A stretch of 64,000 nucleotides of DNA from Pseudohalocynthiibacter aestuariivivens (GCF_011040495.1 NZ_CP049037.1:1550001-1614000), one strand, 5' to 3'. Counted from the first letter of the stretch, positions 8,728 through 18,093 are shown. Numbers and translations: made by a program. The notes: a model not told the origin generated them from the letters alone.

Positions 8728-9594
8728 CTAATGAGTTGTCCCCGCCGAACCCGCGCCGGGCCGAAGCGCACGCGGTGCCGCAAATGGCGCGTCATTCCTC
8801 AGGCTCGGCACACGCGACTGCGTCTCAGCCACCAGATCGAGGTCGATCTCGGCTAGAATCACCCCCGGATCACGGCCGCCATCGGCCAACACCCTGCCCC
8901 AAGGATCGACAATCAGCGAATGGCCATAGGTTTCGCCGCCGCCGGGCACCGGACCGACCATGCCAGCCGAAACCACGAACCGCGTTGTCTCGATCGCGCG
9001 GGCACGGGTCAGGACATGCCAGTGTGCCGCGCCGGTGAGCGCCGTAAACGCCGCCGGACAACACAGGATTTCCGCCCCGGCCTGCGCCAGCGACCGATAG
9101 AGTTGCGCAAACCGCAGATCATAACAGATGGTATGCCCGATACGCGCCAACGCTGTGTCGTGGATGACCGCGCAGTTTCCTGCACTGACAGTCGCACTTT
9201 CGCGGTAAACCTCATCCGCAGACAGCGTAACGTCGAACATATGTATCTTGTCATAGCGCCCGGTAATTTGGCCATCCGGATCCAGCATCAGGCCGCGGTT
9301 AATAATCCGCCCGTCCGATCCAGCCACGGCTATCGACCCGAGATTGACCCAGATACCATGTTCGGCTGCAAAGCCCTGCATCGCCTTCAGGAATGAGTGG
9401 TCAGCCTCGACGGCGGTGGGCGGCGTTACTGTGGGGCCATCCGTCGCCAGACCACTGCAATATTCCGGCAAAAAGATCATTTGCGCCCCCTCATCAACCG
9501 CGTTGCGAGCAAGCGGAAGGGCCTCCTCTAGCGCAGTTTCAAACGTTGGGCGTGCGCGCGTCTGTAGGCAGGCGATCATGATGGGGCGTGACAT
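8728..9594 (-). CDS. Carbon-nitrogen hydrolase (nitrilase superfamily, Nit1/omega-amidase-like)
   Basis: A 288-residue hydrolase with the complete nitrilase-superfamily triad: E44 in FLPEYCSG, K116 in GRYDKIHMFD, C157 in GHTICYDLRF. The layout is closest to the Nit1/Nit2 amidases, which hydrolyse deaminated glutathione or alpha-keto acid omega-amides. It sits between GAPDH and the GlxA regulator on the same strand, 61 bases from the regulator, so it may share its transcript. The start at 9594 (MSRPIMIACLQ) begins right at the fold's first strand. Substrate assignment is by family only. Confidence 0.88.
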   Translation of the reverse strand: MSRPIMIACLQTRARPTFETALEEALPLARNAVDEGAQMIFLPEYCSGLATDGPTVTPPTAVEADHSFLKAMQGFAAEHGIWVNLGSIAVAGSDGRIINRGLMLDPDGQITGRYDKIHMFDVTLSADEVYRESATVSAGNCAVIHDTALARIGHTICYDLRFAQLYRSLAQAGAEILCCPAAFTALTGAAHWHVLTRARAIETTRFVVSAGMVGPVPGGGETYGHSLIVDPWGRVLADGGRDPGVILAEIDLDLVAETQSRVPSLRNDAPFAAPRALRPGAGSAGTTH

Positions 9595-9655
9595 CCGAGG
9601 GTCTCCTTTGGTGTTCGCCGCAACCTATCCCAGTGCTACGGACTGTGCAAAACTC

Positions 9656-10609
9656 TCAGCGATAGGCAGAGGGCGGCTGACCGTACTGCGCTGCGTAACT
9701 GCGCGAGAAATGTGCCGAATTCGCAAACCCGGTGGCAAGCGCAATCTCGGTCAACGGCAGGGCCGAGTTGCGCAACAGGCTCTGCGCGCGCTCCAACCGC
9801 AGAGATCTATAATACTGCATCACAGGCTGACCCAGCTGCGCTCTAAAAAGCCGGGCAAGCTGGCGCGGAGACACGCCGGAAATGACCGCCAACTGCGCCA
9901 GATCAAGCGGATCCGCGACGTGGCTCTCCATTGCGGACACAGCATCCAGAACAGCCGGTGTATGACTGCCGATCCGCTCAACCAAACCGGCACGCTGCGG
10001 GCCAATGGGCGGGCGGACTTCCGTATGCATGAACCAATCGCTGACTTGGCGGGCAAAACCTTTTCCGTGCTGGCTGGCGATAAGTGCATGTATCATATCC
10101 AGCGGCGCGGTTCCCCCCGCGCAGGTCATCCTGTCACGGTCGATGACATATAGCGTGCGCTCGATTTGCAAGTCCGGCGACAACTCGGCCAGCGCGGGCG
10201 CATATTCCCAATGTAGGGTCATCCGCCGTCCTGCCATCAGCCCGGCCTGCGCCAGAATGACCGGCCCGCCTGATACGCCGCCCATCACTGTTCCGGATCG
10301 CGCCTTGCGAGCCAACCACCGCAGCAATGCAGGGTCAGAAACTCCACTCAGATCCCCCCCGGCGATGACAAACAGATAATCCAGCGCCAGATCGTCACCC
10401 ACCCGCGCCTGTGCCGTAACTGACGCGGCCCCCGAGCTAAAAACAGCGCCGGTTCCCATACCTACGGGGATGATGTCATAGAGTTGCCTGCCGGCCAGCA
10501 AGTTGGCGGCGCGCAACGGTTCTGCTGTTGCCGCATAGGACATCAGGGCAAAATCCGGCATCGGTAACAATCCGACCCTTGTAACGTTACTTTTCCGCTC
10601 GCTGTCCAT
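9656..10609 (-). CDS. GlxA-family AraC-type transcriptional regulator
   Basis: A 317-residue regulator with an N-terminal DJ-1/class I glutamine-amidotransferase-like domain (about 10-190) and a C-terminal AraC helix-turn-helix pair (about 215-317; LAQLAVISGVSPRQLARLFR and IALATGFANSAHFSRSY). The nucleophile-elbow position reads GGVSGGPVILAQAG, so the catalytic cysteine is replaced by serine and the domain is presumably only a ligand sensor. It is divergent from soxBDAG; the Pseudomonas regulators GbdR and SouR, which respond to glycine betaine or sarcosine, have the same architecture. It is therefore the likely activator of the sarcosine oxidase genes (inference). Confidence 0.88.
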   Translation of the reverse strand: MDSERKSNVTRVGLLPMPDFALMSYAATAEPLRAANLLAGRQLYDIIPVGMGTGAVFSSGAASVTAQARVGDDLALDYLFVIAGGDLSGVSDPALLRWLARKARSGTVMGGVSGGPVILAQAGLMAGRRMTLHWEYAPALAELSPDLQIERTLYVIDRDRMTCAGGTAPLDMIHALIASQHGKGFARQVSDWFMHTEVRPPIGPQRAGLVERIGSHTPAVLDAVSAMESHVADPLDLAQLAVISGVSPRQLARLFRAQLGQPVMQYYRSLRLERAQSLLRNSALPLTEIALATGFANSAHFSRSYAAQYGQPPSAYR

Positions 10610-10628
10610 TTTGGATATCTAAATGTCA

Positions 10629-10656
10629 TTTTCAGGAAAGTCTATTCCCTGGAAAG
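10629..10656. promoter_or_regulatory. Imperfect inverted repeat, candidate GlxA-type regulator site
   Basis: In the gap between the divergent regulator and soxB, TTTTCAGGAAAG is followed after a short spacer by CCCTGGAAAG, forming an imperfect inverted repeat. Its position suits an operator for the adjacent regulator, but the symmetry is weak and no consensus is known to me. Confidence 0.2.
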
Positions 10657-10697
10657 TTCGCATGCTTGAGAACACTGATCCCAGCAGGACCATCACT

Positions 10698-11948
10698 ATG
10701 CGCTACTCTGCCCTTCGTATTCTCAAAGAAGGCCTCACCGGCAACAAAGGCTGGAAACCCGTCTGGCGCGAGCCGGAACCCAAGCGTGAATATGACGTCG
10801 TCATTATCGGGGGCGGCGGGCATGGGCTTGCGACGGCTTATTATCTGGCCAAAGAGTACGGCATCACCAATGTCGCCGTGCTCGAAAAGGGCTGGATCGG
10901 GGGCGGCAATGTCGGGCGTAACACGACGATCATCCGCTCCAATTACCTGCTGCCGGGCAACGAGCCGTTTTACGAGCTGTCGCTGAAGCTGTGGGAAGGT
11001 TTGGAGCAGGACTTCAACTACAATGCGATGATCTCACAACGTTCGATCCTGAACCTCGTTCATTCCGACGGGCAGCGCGATGCGTTCATCCGACGCGGCA
11101 ACGCGATGTTCCTGGCCGGGGCAGATGCCGAATACGCCGATGCAGACCAATTGCGCGCCGAACTGCCGTTTCTCAATTTCGACAACGCACGGTTTCCGAT
11201 CAAAGGCGGGCTTTACCAGCGGCGCGGCGGCACTGTCCGGCATGACGCGGTCGCATGGGGGTTTGCCCGTGGTGCCGACAGCCGCGGTGTCGATATCATC
11301 CAAAATTGCGAAGTCACCGGCTTTGACATCGAAGGCGGCGTCTGCCGCGGCGTCGAGACCTCTCGCGGTCCGATCCGTGCGCGTAAGGTGGCGATGTGTG
11401 TCGCCGGGTCATCGGGGCGTGTTGCCGCGCAGGCCGGTATGCGCCTGCCGATCGAATCCCACGTTTTGCAGGCTTTTGTCACCGAAGGACTGAAACCGGT
11501 GATCCCCGGCGTCATTACCTTTGGCGCGGGCCACTTTTATGTCAGCCAGTCCGACAAGGGCGGGCTGGTCTTTGGCGGCGATATCGATGGTTACAACTCT
11601 TACGCACAACGCGGAAATCTGCCCGTGGTCGAGGACGTGGCCGAAGGCGGCATGGCAATCATGCCAATGATCGGGCGTGCCCGACTGCTTCGCAGTTGGG
11701 GCGGCATCATGGATATGTCGATGGACGGCTCGCCCTTTATCGACCGCACACATGTCGACGGCCTCTATTTCAACGGCGGCTGGTGCTATGGCGGGTTCAA
11801 GGCAACGCCAGCCTCGGGATGGTGCTACGCCCATCTGCTAGCCCGCGACGCACCGCACCCGGTGGCAGCCGAAATGCGGCTGGATCGCTTCGCACGTGGT
11901 CACATGATCGACGAAAAGGGCATGGGCAACCAGCCCAACCTGCACTGA
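10698..11948 (+). CDS. soxB: Sarcosine oxidase subunit beta
   Basis: Catalytic FAD/FMN subunit of heterotetrameric sarcosine oxidase, which oxidatively demethylates sarcosine to glycine and H2O2 and yields 5,10-methylene-tetrahydrofolate. 416 residues. The FAD dinucleotide motif is VVIIGGGGHGLATAYYLAKE, followed by the second motif GWIGGGNVGRNT; the C-terminal half ends with the DGLYFNGGWCYGGFKATPA segment typical of the subunit. The start at 10698 (MRYSALRILKEG) has AGGA about nine bases upstream; an upstream in-frame ATG at 10623 would add an atypical leader. First gene of soxBDAG. Confidence 0.95.
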   Translation: MRYSALRILKEGLTGNKGWKPVWREPEPKREYDVVIIGGGGHGLATAYYLAKEYGITNVAVLEKGWIGGGNVGRNTTIIRSNYLLPGNEPFYELSLKLWEGLEQDFNYNAMISQRSILNLVHSDGQRDAFIRRGNAMFLAGADAEYADADQLRAELPFLNFDNARFPIKGGLYQRRGGTVRHDAVAWGFARGADSRGVDIIQNCEVTGFDIEGGVCRGVETSRGPIRARKVAMCVAGSSGRVAAQAGMRLPIESHVLQAFVTEGLKPVIPGVITFGAGHFYVSQSDKGGLVFGGDIDGYNSYAQRGNLPVVEDVAEGGMAIMPMIGRARLLRSWGGIMDMSMDGSPFIDRTHVDGLYFNGGWCYGGFKATPASGWCYAHLLARDAPHPVAAEMRLDRFARGHMIDEKGMGNQPNLH

Positions 11949-12012
11949 GCGCCCTCATGCTTCTTCTTTGCAAAAATACTCCAATTCCGACCTCGCCCGA
12001 GAGGACCATATC

Positions 12013-12300
12013 ATGATCATCAACCATCCCCTTCTTGGTCCGCGTGATGCGGCAGAGTTCGTCTATCTCGGCGATGCAGCCCTCATCGACCGGCCCGATT
12101 GGCAGGCCAAGGATGCCGCCGAGCAGTTCCACGCCTATGGCTATCTGCGCGACAATCCTGCGGGTCGACATCAGGAACTTTGGTATCATGAGCAAGGAGA
12201 CCGCAGCTGGCTAGTGGTCACCCGCGACACACTCACCCACGAGATCACAGAAGTGCAACTTGCCCGCGACGTGGCACGCAGCCGGGGGCGCAGCGCATGA
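12013..12300 (+). CDS. soxD: Sarcosine oxidase subunit delta, zinc-ligand-poor variant
   Basis: Small subunit of heterotetrameric sarcosine oxidase, 95 residues starting MIINHPLLGPRDAAEFVYLG at 12013, with GAGGACC as ribosome site. Its stop overlaps the soxA start (ATGA). Well-studied delta subunits carry a zinc site with a CPxCG pair near the N terminus and an H...GC pair later. Here the equivalents read HPLLG and HEQGD, so the cysteines are gone although the rest (YLRDNPAGRHQELWYHEQG) aligns in pattern. The protein contains no cysteine at all. Other Rhodobacteraceae carry a similar form as far as I recall. Confidence 0.88.
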   Translation: MIINHPLLGPRDAAEFVYLGDAALIDRPDWQAKDAAEQFHAYGYLRDNPAGRHQELWYHEQGDRSWLVVTRDTLTHEITEVQLARDVARSRGRSA

Positions 12301-15245
12301 CCCAGATCAACCGTATCAGCAGCGGACTCGTCGATACCACGCAAGCGCTTCAGTTCACTTTCAACGGCAAGCAGATGCAGGGGCATCCCGGCGATACGCT
12401 GGCCTCAGCATTGCTGGCGAACGGTCAGCGCCTTGTCGGTCGGTCGTTCAAATACCACCGCCCGCGCGGCATTTTCACCGCTGGTTCCGAGGAGCCTAAT
12501 GCGCTCGTTCAATTACGCTCTGGGGCGCATCAGGAACCGAACACACGCGCCACCGTGGCCGAGCTGTTCGATGGCCTAAGCGCGACCAGCCAGAACCACC
12601 GCGGGTCGCTGGAATACGATCTGATGGCGGCGACTGATTTTCTGTCTCCGTTCCTAAGTGCCGGATTCTATTACAAGACCTTCATGTGGCCCAAAGCGTT
12701 TTGGGAAAAGTTCTACGAACCCGCGATTCGTGCCTCGGCTGGCCTTGGTCGGTTGTCGATGCAAGATGACCCGGACAGCTACGACAAGGGCTATCTGCAT
12801 TGTGATCTGCTGGTAATCGGAGCAGGTCCCGCGGGTCTGAGTGCTGCGCTGGCTGCTGGTCGTAGTGGCGCACGCGTAATTCTGGCAGACGAAGACTTCG
12901 CCCCCGGCGGGCGGCTCAACGCCGAAACACTGGAAGTGGACGGAATGTCGGGCTGCGACTGGGCCGCCGAGGCCATCGCGGAGCTGACCGCGATGGACAA
13001 TGTACGCCTGATGACTCGCACCACCGTTTATGGTGCTTATGATCATGGCACCTATGGCGCGCTGGAGCGGTGCACAGACCACCTCGCCCACGCCAACGGC
13101 AAACCGCGCCAGATCCTCTGGCGGATCTACTCCAAGCGCGCTGTACTGGCGGCGGGCGCAACAGAACGCCCCATCGCGTTCGGCAATAACGACCGGCCCG
13201 GCATCATGCTGGCGGGCGCGGTCCGCACGTATGTGAACCGCTACGGCGTCACACCCGGTCAGAACATGGCAGTGTTCACCAATAATGACGATGGCTGGCG
13301 CACGGCCTATGACCTAGTGGCCAAAGGTGTCGACGTCCGTGCGATCATCGACACCCGCGACGCACCTGCCGTCTGCAATGTACCCGGCGCACGCCACATT
13401 CGCAGCGCGGGCGTGATCGATACTGTCGGACGCAAAGGGCTGCGCGCTATCACCCTTACCGATGGGCAGGTCATCCCCTGCGATGGCCTCGCTGTGTCGG
13501 GTGGATGGAACCCCAACGTGCATTTGACCTGCCACCAGCGCGGGCGGCCTGACTGGAACGATGCCCTCTCGGCTTTCGTACCGGGCAGCAACCTACCCGC
13601 TGGCATGAGCGTTGCTGGGGCCGCGAATGGTGCGCTGACACTTGGTACGGCTCTCGACGAGGGTCGCAGGGTAGCGAATGCACAGATCAAGGACCTCGGC
13701 TTCACGCCTGCGCGCAACCCTGCGCCGCACGCTGAGGACGAGCCGCATGAAGGCGCCCCAGTCTGGCACATCGGAGCGAGCGCGAAGCGGGCGTGGCTTG
13801 ATCTGCAGAACGATGTCACCGTCAAAGACATCAAGCAATCCCACCGCGAGGGCTTCCGCTCGGTCGAGCATATGAAGCGCTACACGACACTCGGTATGGC
13901 CACCGATCAGGGAAAAACAGCAAACATCCCTGCACTGGCGATCATGGCGGAGTGCACAGGTAAATCGATCCCCGAGACCGGCACAACCATTTTCCGCCCC
14001 CCCTACACGCCTGTCCCCCTTGGCGCGCTGGCTGGTCGTGCACGGGGTAAGGAATTCCGCCCAACCCGTCTGACACCCAGCCATGAATGGGCCAAGGCCA
14101 ATGGCGCCACCTTCGTTGAGGTCGGCAACTGGCTGCGCGCACAATGGTTCGTTCAGCCCGGCGAGCAGGGCTGGCGCGACAGCGTCGACCGTGAAGCTCT
14201 GCAAACTCGCCAAACCGTCGGTATCTGCGACGTGACCACACTGGGCAAGATCGACGTTCAGGGCCGGGACGCAGCGGCGTTTCTGAACAAGGTCTACGCC
14301 AACGGCTTTGCCAAGCTTGCCGTTGGCAAGGTGCGCTACGGCATCATGCTACGCGAGGATGGGATCTGTTACGACGACGGCACCACCGCGCGCATGGGTG
14401 AGAACCACTTTGTGATGACCACCACCACCGCCAATGCCGTTCTGGTCTATCGGCGGATGGAGTTTGCGCGCCAATGCCTTTGGCCGGATATGGACGTTCA
14501 CCTGATTTCGACCACCGATGGCTGGGCACAGTTTGCAGTCGCTGGCCCGGACGCGCGCAAGCTGCTGCAAAAGGTCGTGGACCCAGAACAGGACCTGTCC
14601 AACGAGGGCTTTCCCTTCATGGCCTGCGGCGAAGTTACTGTCTGTGGCGGTACCCCTGCCCGGCTATTTCGAATCTCGTTCTCTGGCGAACTGGCCTACG
14701 AGGTGGCAGTGCCTGCCCGCTATGGCAACGCCATGATGGGTGTGCTGATGGAGGCAGGCCGCGAATTCCGCGCTGTGCCCTATGGCACAGAGGCCCTCGG
14801 TGTGATGCGGATCGAAAAAGGGCACGCAGCCGGCAACGAACTGGACGGGCGCACGACGGCATTCAACCTCGGTCTTGGCCGGATGGTAAGCGCCGCCAAG
14901 GATTGCATCGGCAACACCCTGTCGCAGCGACCCCAGATGAATCAATCGGATGCGGTAAAATTGGTGGGCTTTCGTCCAGAGGACCGGATGAAAAAACTCA
15001 TCGCCGGTTCACATTTCATCGCTCAGGGCAAGGATGCGACGATGGACAATGACGAAGGCTGGATGTCCTCAGTTGCCTATTCGCCTACCCTCGGCCATTC
15101 CATCGGTCTGGGCTTCATCAAGTCCGGGGACACGCGCATCGGTGAAGTGGTTCGCGCCGTCAGCCCCGTACACAAGACAGAGATGCGGGTAGAGATCGTT
15201 TCACCGCATTTCATCGACCCAGAAGGAGAGCGTCTGCGTGGCTGA
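12297..15245 (+). CDS. soxA: Sarcosine oxidase subunit alpha
   Basis: Large subunit (982 residues) of heterotetrameric sarcosine oxidase. Order of domains: N-terminal ferredoxin-like/2Fe-2S-type segment without cluster (about 15-95, GDTLASALLANG, KYHRPRGIFTAGSEEPNA), NAD-binding module around residue 170 (LLVIGAGPAGLSAALAAGRSG), and a C-terminal GcvT-like folate domain (about 600-980) that captures the one-carbon unit on tetrahydrofolate. The start ATG overlaps the soxD stop by 4 bases and the end overlaps soxG by 8 bases, so the four genes are translationally coupled. Confidence 0.95.
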   Translation: MTQINRISSGLVDTTQALQFTFNGKQMQGHPGDTLASALLANGQRLVGRSFKYHRPRGIFTAGSEEPNALVQLRSGAHQEPNTRATVAELFDGLSATSQNHRGSLEYDLMAATDFLSPFLSAGFYYKTFMWPKAFWEKFYEPAIRASAGLGRLSMQDDPDSYDKGYLHCDLLVIGAGPAGLSAALAAGRSGARVILADEDFAPGGRLNAETLEVDGMSGCDWAAEAIAELTAMDNVRLMTRTTVYGAYDHGTYGALERCTDHLAHANGKPRQILWRIYSKRAVLAAGATERPIAFGNNDRPGIMLAGAVRTYVNRYGVTPGQNMAVFTNNDDGWRTAYDLVAKGVDVRAIIDTRDAPAVCNVPGARHIRSAGVIDTVGRKGLRAITLTDGQVIPCDGLAVSGGWNPNVHLTCHQRGRPDWNDALSAFVPGSNLPAGMSVAGAANGALTLGTALDEGRRVANAQIKDLGFTPARNPAPHAEDEPHEGAPVWHIGASAKRAWLDLQNDVTVKDIKQSHREGFRSVEHMKRYTTLGMATDQGKTANIPALAIMAECTGKSIPETGTTIFRPPYTPVPLGALAGRARGKEFRPTRLTPSHEWAKANGATFVEVGNWLRAQWFVQPGEQGWRDSVDREALQTRQTVGICDVTTLGKIDVQGRDAAAFLNKVYANGFAKLAVGKVRYGIMLREDGICYDDGTTARMGENHFVMTTTTANAVLVYRRMEFARQCLWPDMDVHLISTTDGWAQFAVAGPDARKLLQKVVDPEQDLSNEGFPFMACGEVTVCGGTPARLFRISFSGELAYEVAVPARYGNAMMGVLMEAGREFRAVPYGTEALGVMRIEKGHAAGNELDGRTTAFNLGLGRMVSAAKDCIGNTLSQRPQMNQSDAVKLVGFRPEDRMKKLIAGSHFIAQGKDATMDNDEGWMSSVAYSPTLGHSIGLGFIKSGDTRIGEVVRAVSPVHKTEMRVEIVSPHFIDPEGERLRG

Positions 15246-15807
15246 TTTTACCCTTACCGCCGCCCCGCCGCTGGCGGGCTACAACCGCAGCTTTGGCGCA
15301 ACATCACTCAAGGCGCCGGAAAACCTTGCTATTGTCTCGATCGCCCTGCCATTAGGTGGCGAGGCGGAGGCCGAAAAGGCGGTAAAATCCGCCTTCGGCA
15401 TCAACTTGCCTGACGTCGGCATATCTGATGCCGCCAAGGATAAATCCAGCGCAGTCATGCGTTTGGGCAGTGATCTGGCGTTTGTTATTTTCCCCTGCGA
15501 AACGCCCGATGCCGAACCACGGATTGCCAAAAAGCTAAAGGGGGCTGCCTACACCACGGACCAGACCGACGTCTGGTGTGCACTGGAAATCAGCGGATCG
15601 GGCAGCCGCACTGCACTGGAACGTATCTGTCTGCTTGATCTGCATCCGGACGCCTTCAAGGTGAACGCCATCGCCCGAACGGTGATGGAGCATCTGGGCG
15701 TGATCATCGCCCGCACCGGTGACGATACCTACTTGCTGCTCTCGGCCAGCTCATCTGCCAAGTCATTTTTACACGCCATTGAAACGTCGATTGAAAACAC
15801 CGCCTGA
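15238..15807 (+). CDS. soxG: Sarcosine oxidase subunit gamma
   Basis: Fourth subunit of the sarcosine oxidase complex, 189 residues, with weak similarity to the GcvT fold. It starts with GTG at 15238, overlapping the last 8 bases of soxA, with AGAAGGAGAG as a strong ribosome site 8-10 bases before. Recognisable gamma-type features are the central WCALEISGSGSRTALERICLLDLHPDAF stretch, read here in parts, and a C-terminal VMEHLGVIIARTGDDTYLLL segment. Assignment relies partly on its place at the end of soxBDAG. Confidence 0.9.
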   Translation: MADFTLTAAPPLAGYNRSFGATSLKAPENLAIVSIALPLGGEAEAEKAVKSAFGINLPDVGISDAAKDKSSAVMRLGSDLAFVIFPCETPDAEPRIAKKLKGAAYTTDQTDVWCALEISGSGSRTALERICLLDLHPDAFKVNAIARTVMEHLGVIIARTGDDTYLLLSASSSAKSFLHAIETSIENTA

Positions 15808-15837
15808 GCGCGCCACCATGCATCGTGAAAGCGAGGC

Positions 15838-17166
15838 ATGATGGCACTCAGATGGACAGACACGGCAAAGCCGGGCACGCCGTATTGGTGGGATGCGTTG
15901 GAAAATCCGGCACCGGATGATCCGTTACCCGAATCCTGCGATCTTCTGGTGATCGGGGCGGGCTACACCGGACTGTCAGCCGCCATCGCTGCACATGATT
16001 GCGGCGCGCGTGTCGCAGTGGTCGATGCAGACATCCCCGGTCGCGGGGCCTCTACACGCAATGGCGGCATGTTCGGCGCGCATCCCCGTCTTGGCTGGGA
16101 CGAATTGCGCCGCCGTTTTGACGCAGCCACCGCCGACAACATCTTTGCAGAGGCACCTGACGCATTGGCATGGGCCCGCGCATTGATCGCAGATGAAGCC
16201 ATCAACTGCGATCTACAGCAGACCGGGCGCATCCAACTCGCCTGGAGTGCGTCTCATTTCGAAAACCAAAAGCGTCTTGCGCGGACAATCCGGGACAAGA
16301 GCACGGTCAACGTGCAGATTGTGGACCGCGCTGACCTTTCGACCGAGATCACGACAGAGCAGTATTTCGGTGGCATCGTCTTTCCAGAGCATTGCGGACT
16401 GCACCCTGCCAAGTACCATGCAGGATTGATCGCTGCCGCCAGACGCCGTGGCATTCCCATCACTGGCCACGCGCGCGTGCAACAGGTTGACCGCACCGAC
16501 GCAGGTCATATCGCGTCGACGCCCAAAGGAAAAATCAAAGCGCGAAAGGTCGTGCTTGCGACCAATGGCTACACAACAAAGCCGTTTCGTTGGCAGATCC
16601 GCCGTGTCTTTGCCTTGCCCAGTTACCTCATCGCGACCGAGCCACTACCGGCCGATCTGATTGCTCACCTGGTACCGGGCGGTCGGATGATGGTCGAAAC
16701 CCGCGCGCGCCACAGCTACTTTCGGATTTCACCCGATGGTACGCGCCTGCTGTATGGCGGGCGGGCGGCAATGGTCGACGTGGACCTGCAAACGGCCGCA
16801 GAGCGTCTGCATGCCACCATGTGCGAAGTCTGGCCCGAATTGGAACAGACACGCCTCAGTCACGTCTGGACCGGCAACACTGGCTACAGCTTCACCCACA
16901 TGCCCCATGTCGGATGCCATGATGGCGTGCATTACGCGATGGGGTTTTCCGGATCCGGCACTGTCATGGCCCCTTATCTGGGGGCCAAGGCCGCTTGGCA
17001 GGCGCTTGGCGATCCAAGAGGCGAAACGGCGTACTCTAACACAGCATTCGCGCCCAGTTGGCTGCACCCCAGCAGCAATCCCCATTTCTTGCAGGCCGCA
17101 AATCTGTGGTATCGCAGCTATGTGGATTGGTCTGAAAATCGGCAGGGCCGCAAGCGTGCGCAGTAA
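15838..17166 (+). CDS. FAD-dependent amine oxidoreductase (DadA/PuuB-like)
   Basis: A 442-residue DAO-family flavoprotein. FAD motif LLVIGAGYTGLSAAIAAHDCGARVAVVDA, preceded by the YWWDALENPAPD segment often seen in gamma-glutamylputrescine oxidase-like proteins; the C-terminal MGFSGSGTVMAPYLG closes the FAD site. It probably oxidises a secondary amine or D-amino acid and produces H2O2. It lies 30 bases behind soxG on the same strand and is likely cotranscribed, so a role in methylated amine or related nitrogen catabolism is plausible. Substrate is not determinable. GTG/ATG choice: ATG 15838 is followed by a second ATG; either start gives nearly the same protein. Confidence 0.85.
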   Translation: MMALRWTDTAKPGTPYWWDALENPAPDDPLPESCDLLVIGAGYTGLSAAIAAHDCGARVAVVDADIPGRGASTRNGGMFGAHPRLGWDELRRRFDAATADNIFAEAPDALAWARALIADEAINCDLQQTGRIQLAWSASHFENQKRLARTIRDKSTVNVQIVDRADLSTEITTEQYFGGIVFPEHCGLHPAKYHAGLIAAARRRGIPITGHARVQQVDRTDAGHIASTPKGKIKARKVVLATNGYTTKPFRWQIRRVFALPSYLIATEPLPADLIAHLVPGGRMMVETRARHSYFRISPDGTRLLYGGRAAMVDVDLQTAAERLHATMCEVWPELEQTRLSHVWTGNTGYSFTHMPHVGCHDGVHYAMGFSGSGTVMAPYLGAKAAWQALGDPRGETAYSNTAFAPSWLHPSSNPHFLQAANLWYRSYVDWSENRQGRKRAQ

Positions 17167-17178
17167 AATGTGAGACGT

Positions 17179-17252
17179 TGGAGCGGGTAGCGGGAATCGA
17201 ACCCGCACCTTAAGCTTGGAAGGCTCTTATGATACCATTTCACCATACCCGC
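17179..17252 (-). tRNA. tRNA-Gly, anticodon UCC
   Basis: A 74-base tRNA on the minus strand. The acceptor stem GCGGGTA pairs with TACCCGC, the T arm is GCGGGTTCGATTCCCGC, the anticodon loop is CTTCCAA giving anticodon UCC, and the 3' CCA is encoded. It reads glycine codons GGA/GGG. The outermost anticodon-stem pair is a mismatch, as commonly seen in this tRNA class. Confidence 0.97.
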
Positions 17253-17356
17253 TCAACGACCCTCTAGCTATTCGTGCTGGCAAAAACCGTCAAGCCCTCA
17301 TGTCGCAAATCCGTGTGCTTCTTCCTTACGAAAGGGCACATAGACGCTGTCGGACA

Positions 17357-18028
17357 TCAGTAGCGTCGTCGCAGATCATGCGGATTTGCCCCGCAAAGAT
17401 AGCGCACCAACAGCAACAGGTTCCGCCCCCCGCGCAACAGCCAACCGTCGCGCTCAAATCGTGCCGCGCTGGTCGTCACATGCCCCGGCATCCGCATCAG
17501 TCGCCGGCCAAGGCACCGCGCTATCGCCACATCCTCCATCAAAGGGATATCCGGAAAACCACCCACCGCGTCATAGTCAATTCGAGATATCAGCAGGCCC
17601 TGATCCCCGTAAGGCAGATGAAAGAGTCGCGAGCGTAGATTGGCCCACCCCGCCACGAACCGAGCCACCACCTGGTCACTGCCAAAGCGCAGCCCGAAAT
17701 ACGCTGGCTGCCCTTGTGCAATCTGCGCCTTGACAGTTGCCGACCAACCCTCGGGCAATTGCGTATCCGCATGCAGAAACAGCAGCCACGCCCCTTGCGC
17801 TATCCCTGCCCCGCGCCGCAGTTGTCCACCACGCGACGCCGACCCTGCCACTACGATCGCACCGACGTCATCAGCGATCTGTCGCGTCGCATCTCGTGAT
17901 CCGCCATCCGACACGATCAACTCACGGACGAGACCAGCTTCGAGGCCTTCCATCAATGACGACAGGACAACAGGCAGTGCCTCCTGCGCGTTCAAGGTTG
18001 GGATCACAATTGATAGTACCGCGCGCAT
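17357..18028 (-). CDS. Family 2 glycosyltransferase (arsenosugar-cluster type)
   Basis: A 223-residue GT2 glycosyltransferase: SIVIPTLNAQEALPVVLSSL at the start, the DxD-type region LLFLHADTQLP, and SDGGSRDATRQIADD after the first strand. The pattern SRGGQLRRGA with FLHADT is typical of the TIGR04283 family, whose members are often annotated in arsenosugar biosynthesis gene sets, though no arsenic genes are seen here. The start at 18028 (MRAVLSIVIPTLN) begins directly at the first beta strand. Divergent from ygfZ, with about 65 bases between. Sugar donor and acceptor unknown. Confidence 0.82.
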   Translation of the reverse strand: MRAVLSIVIPTLNAQEALPVVLSSLMEGLEAGLVRELIVSDGGSRDATRQIADDVGAIVVAGSASRGGQLRRGAGIAQGAWLLFLHADTQLPEGWSATVKAQIAQGQPAYFGLRFGSDQVVARFVAGWANLRSRLFHLPYGDQGLLISRIDYDAVGGFPDIPLMEDVAIARCLGRRLMRMPGHVTTSAARFERDGWLLRGGRNLLLLVRYLCGANPHDLRRRY

Positions 18029-18093
18029 CACCACCCCCTGTTGCCGGACCGCCATGATCCTATATGACAGGGAGACAGAAAACAGGAGTGCCG

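Noticed and set aside
5593-9594. A multi-gene pathway made of the aminotransferase, phosphatase, GAPDH and amidase genes
   Set aside because: Strands alternate and no shared operon or pathway logic is visible; they are simply neighbours.
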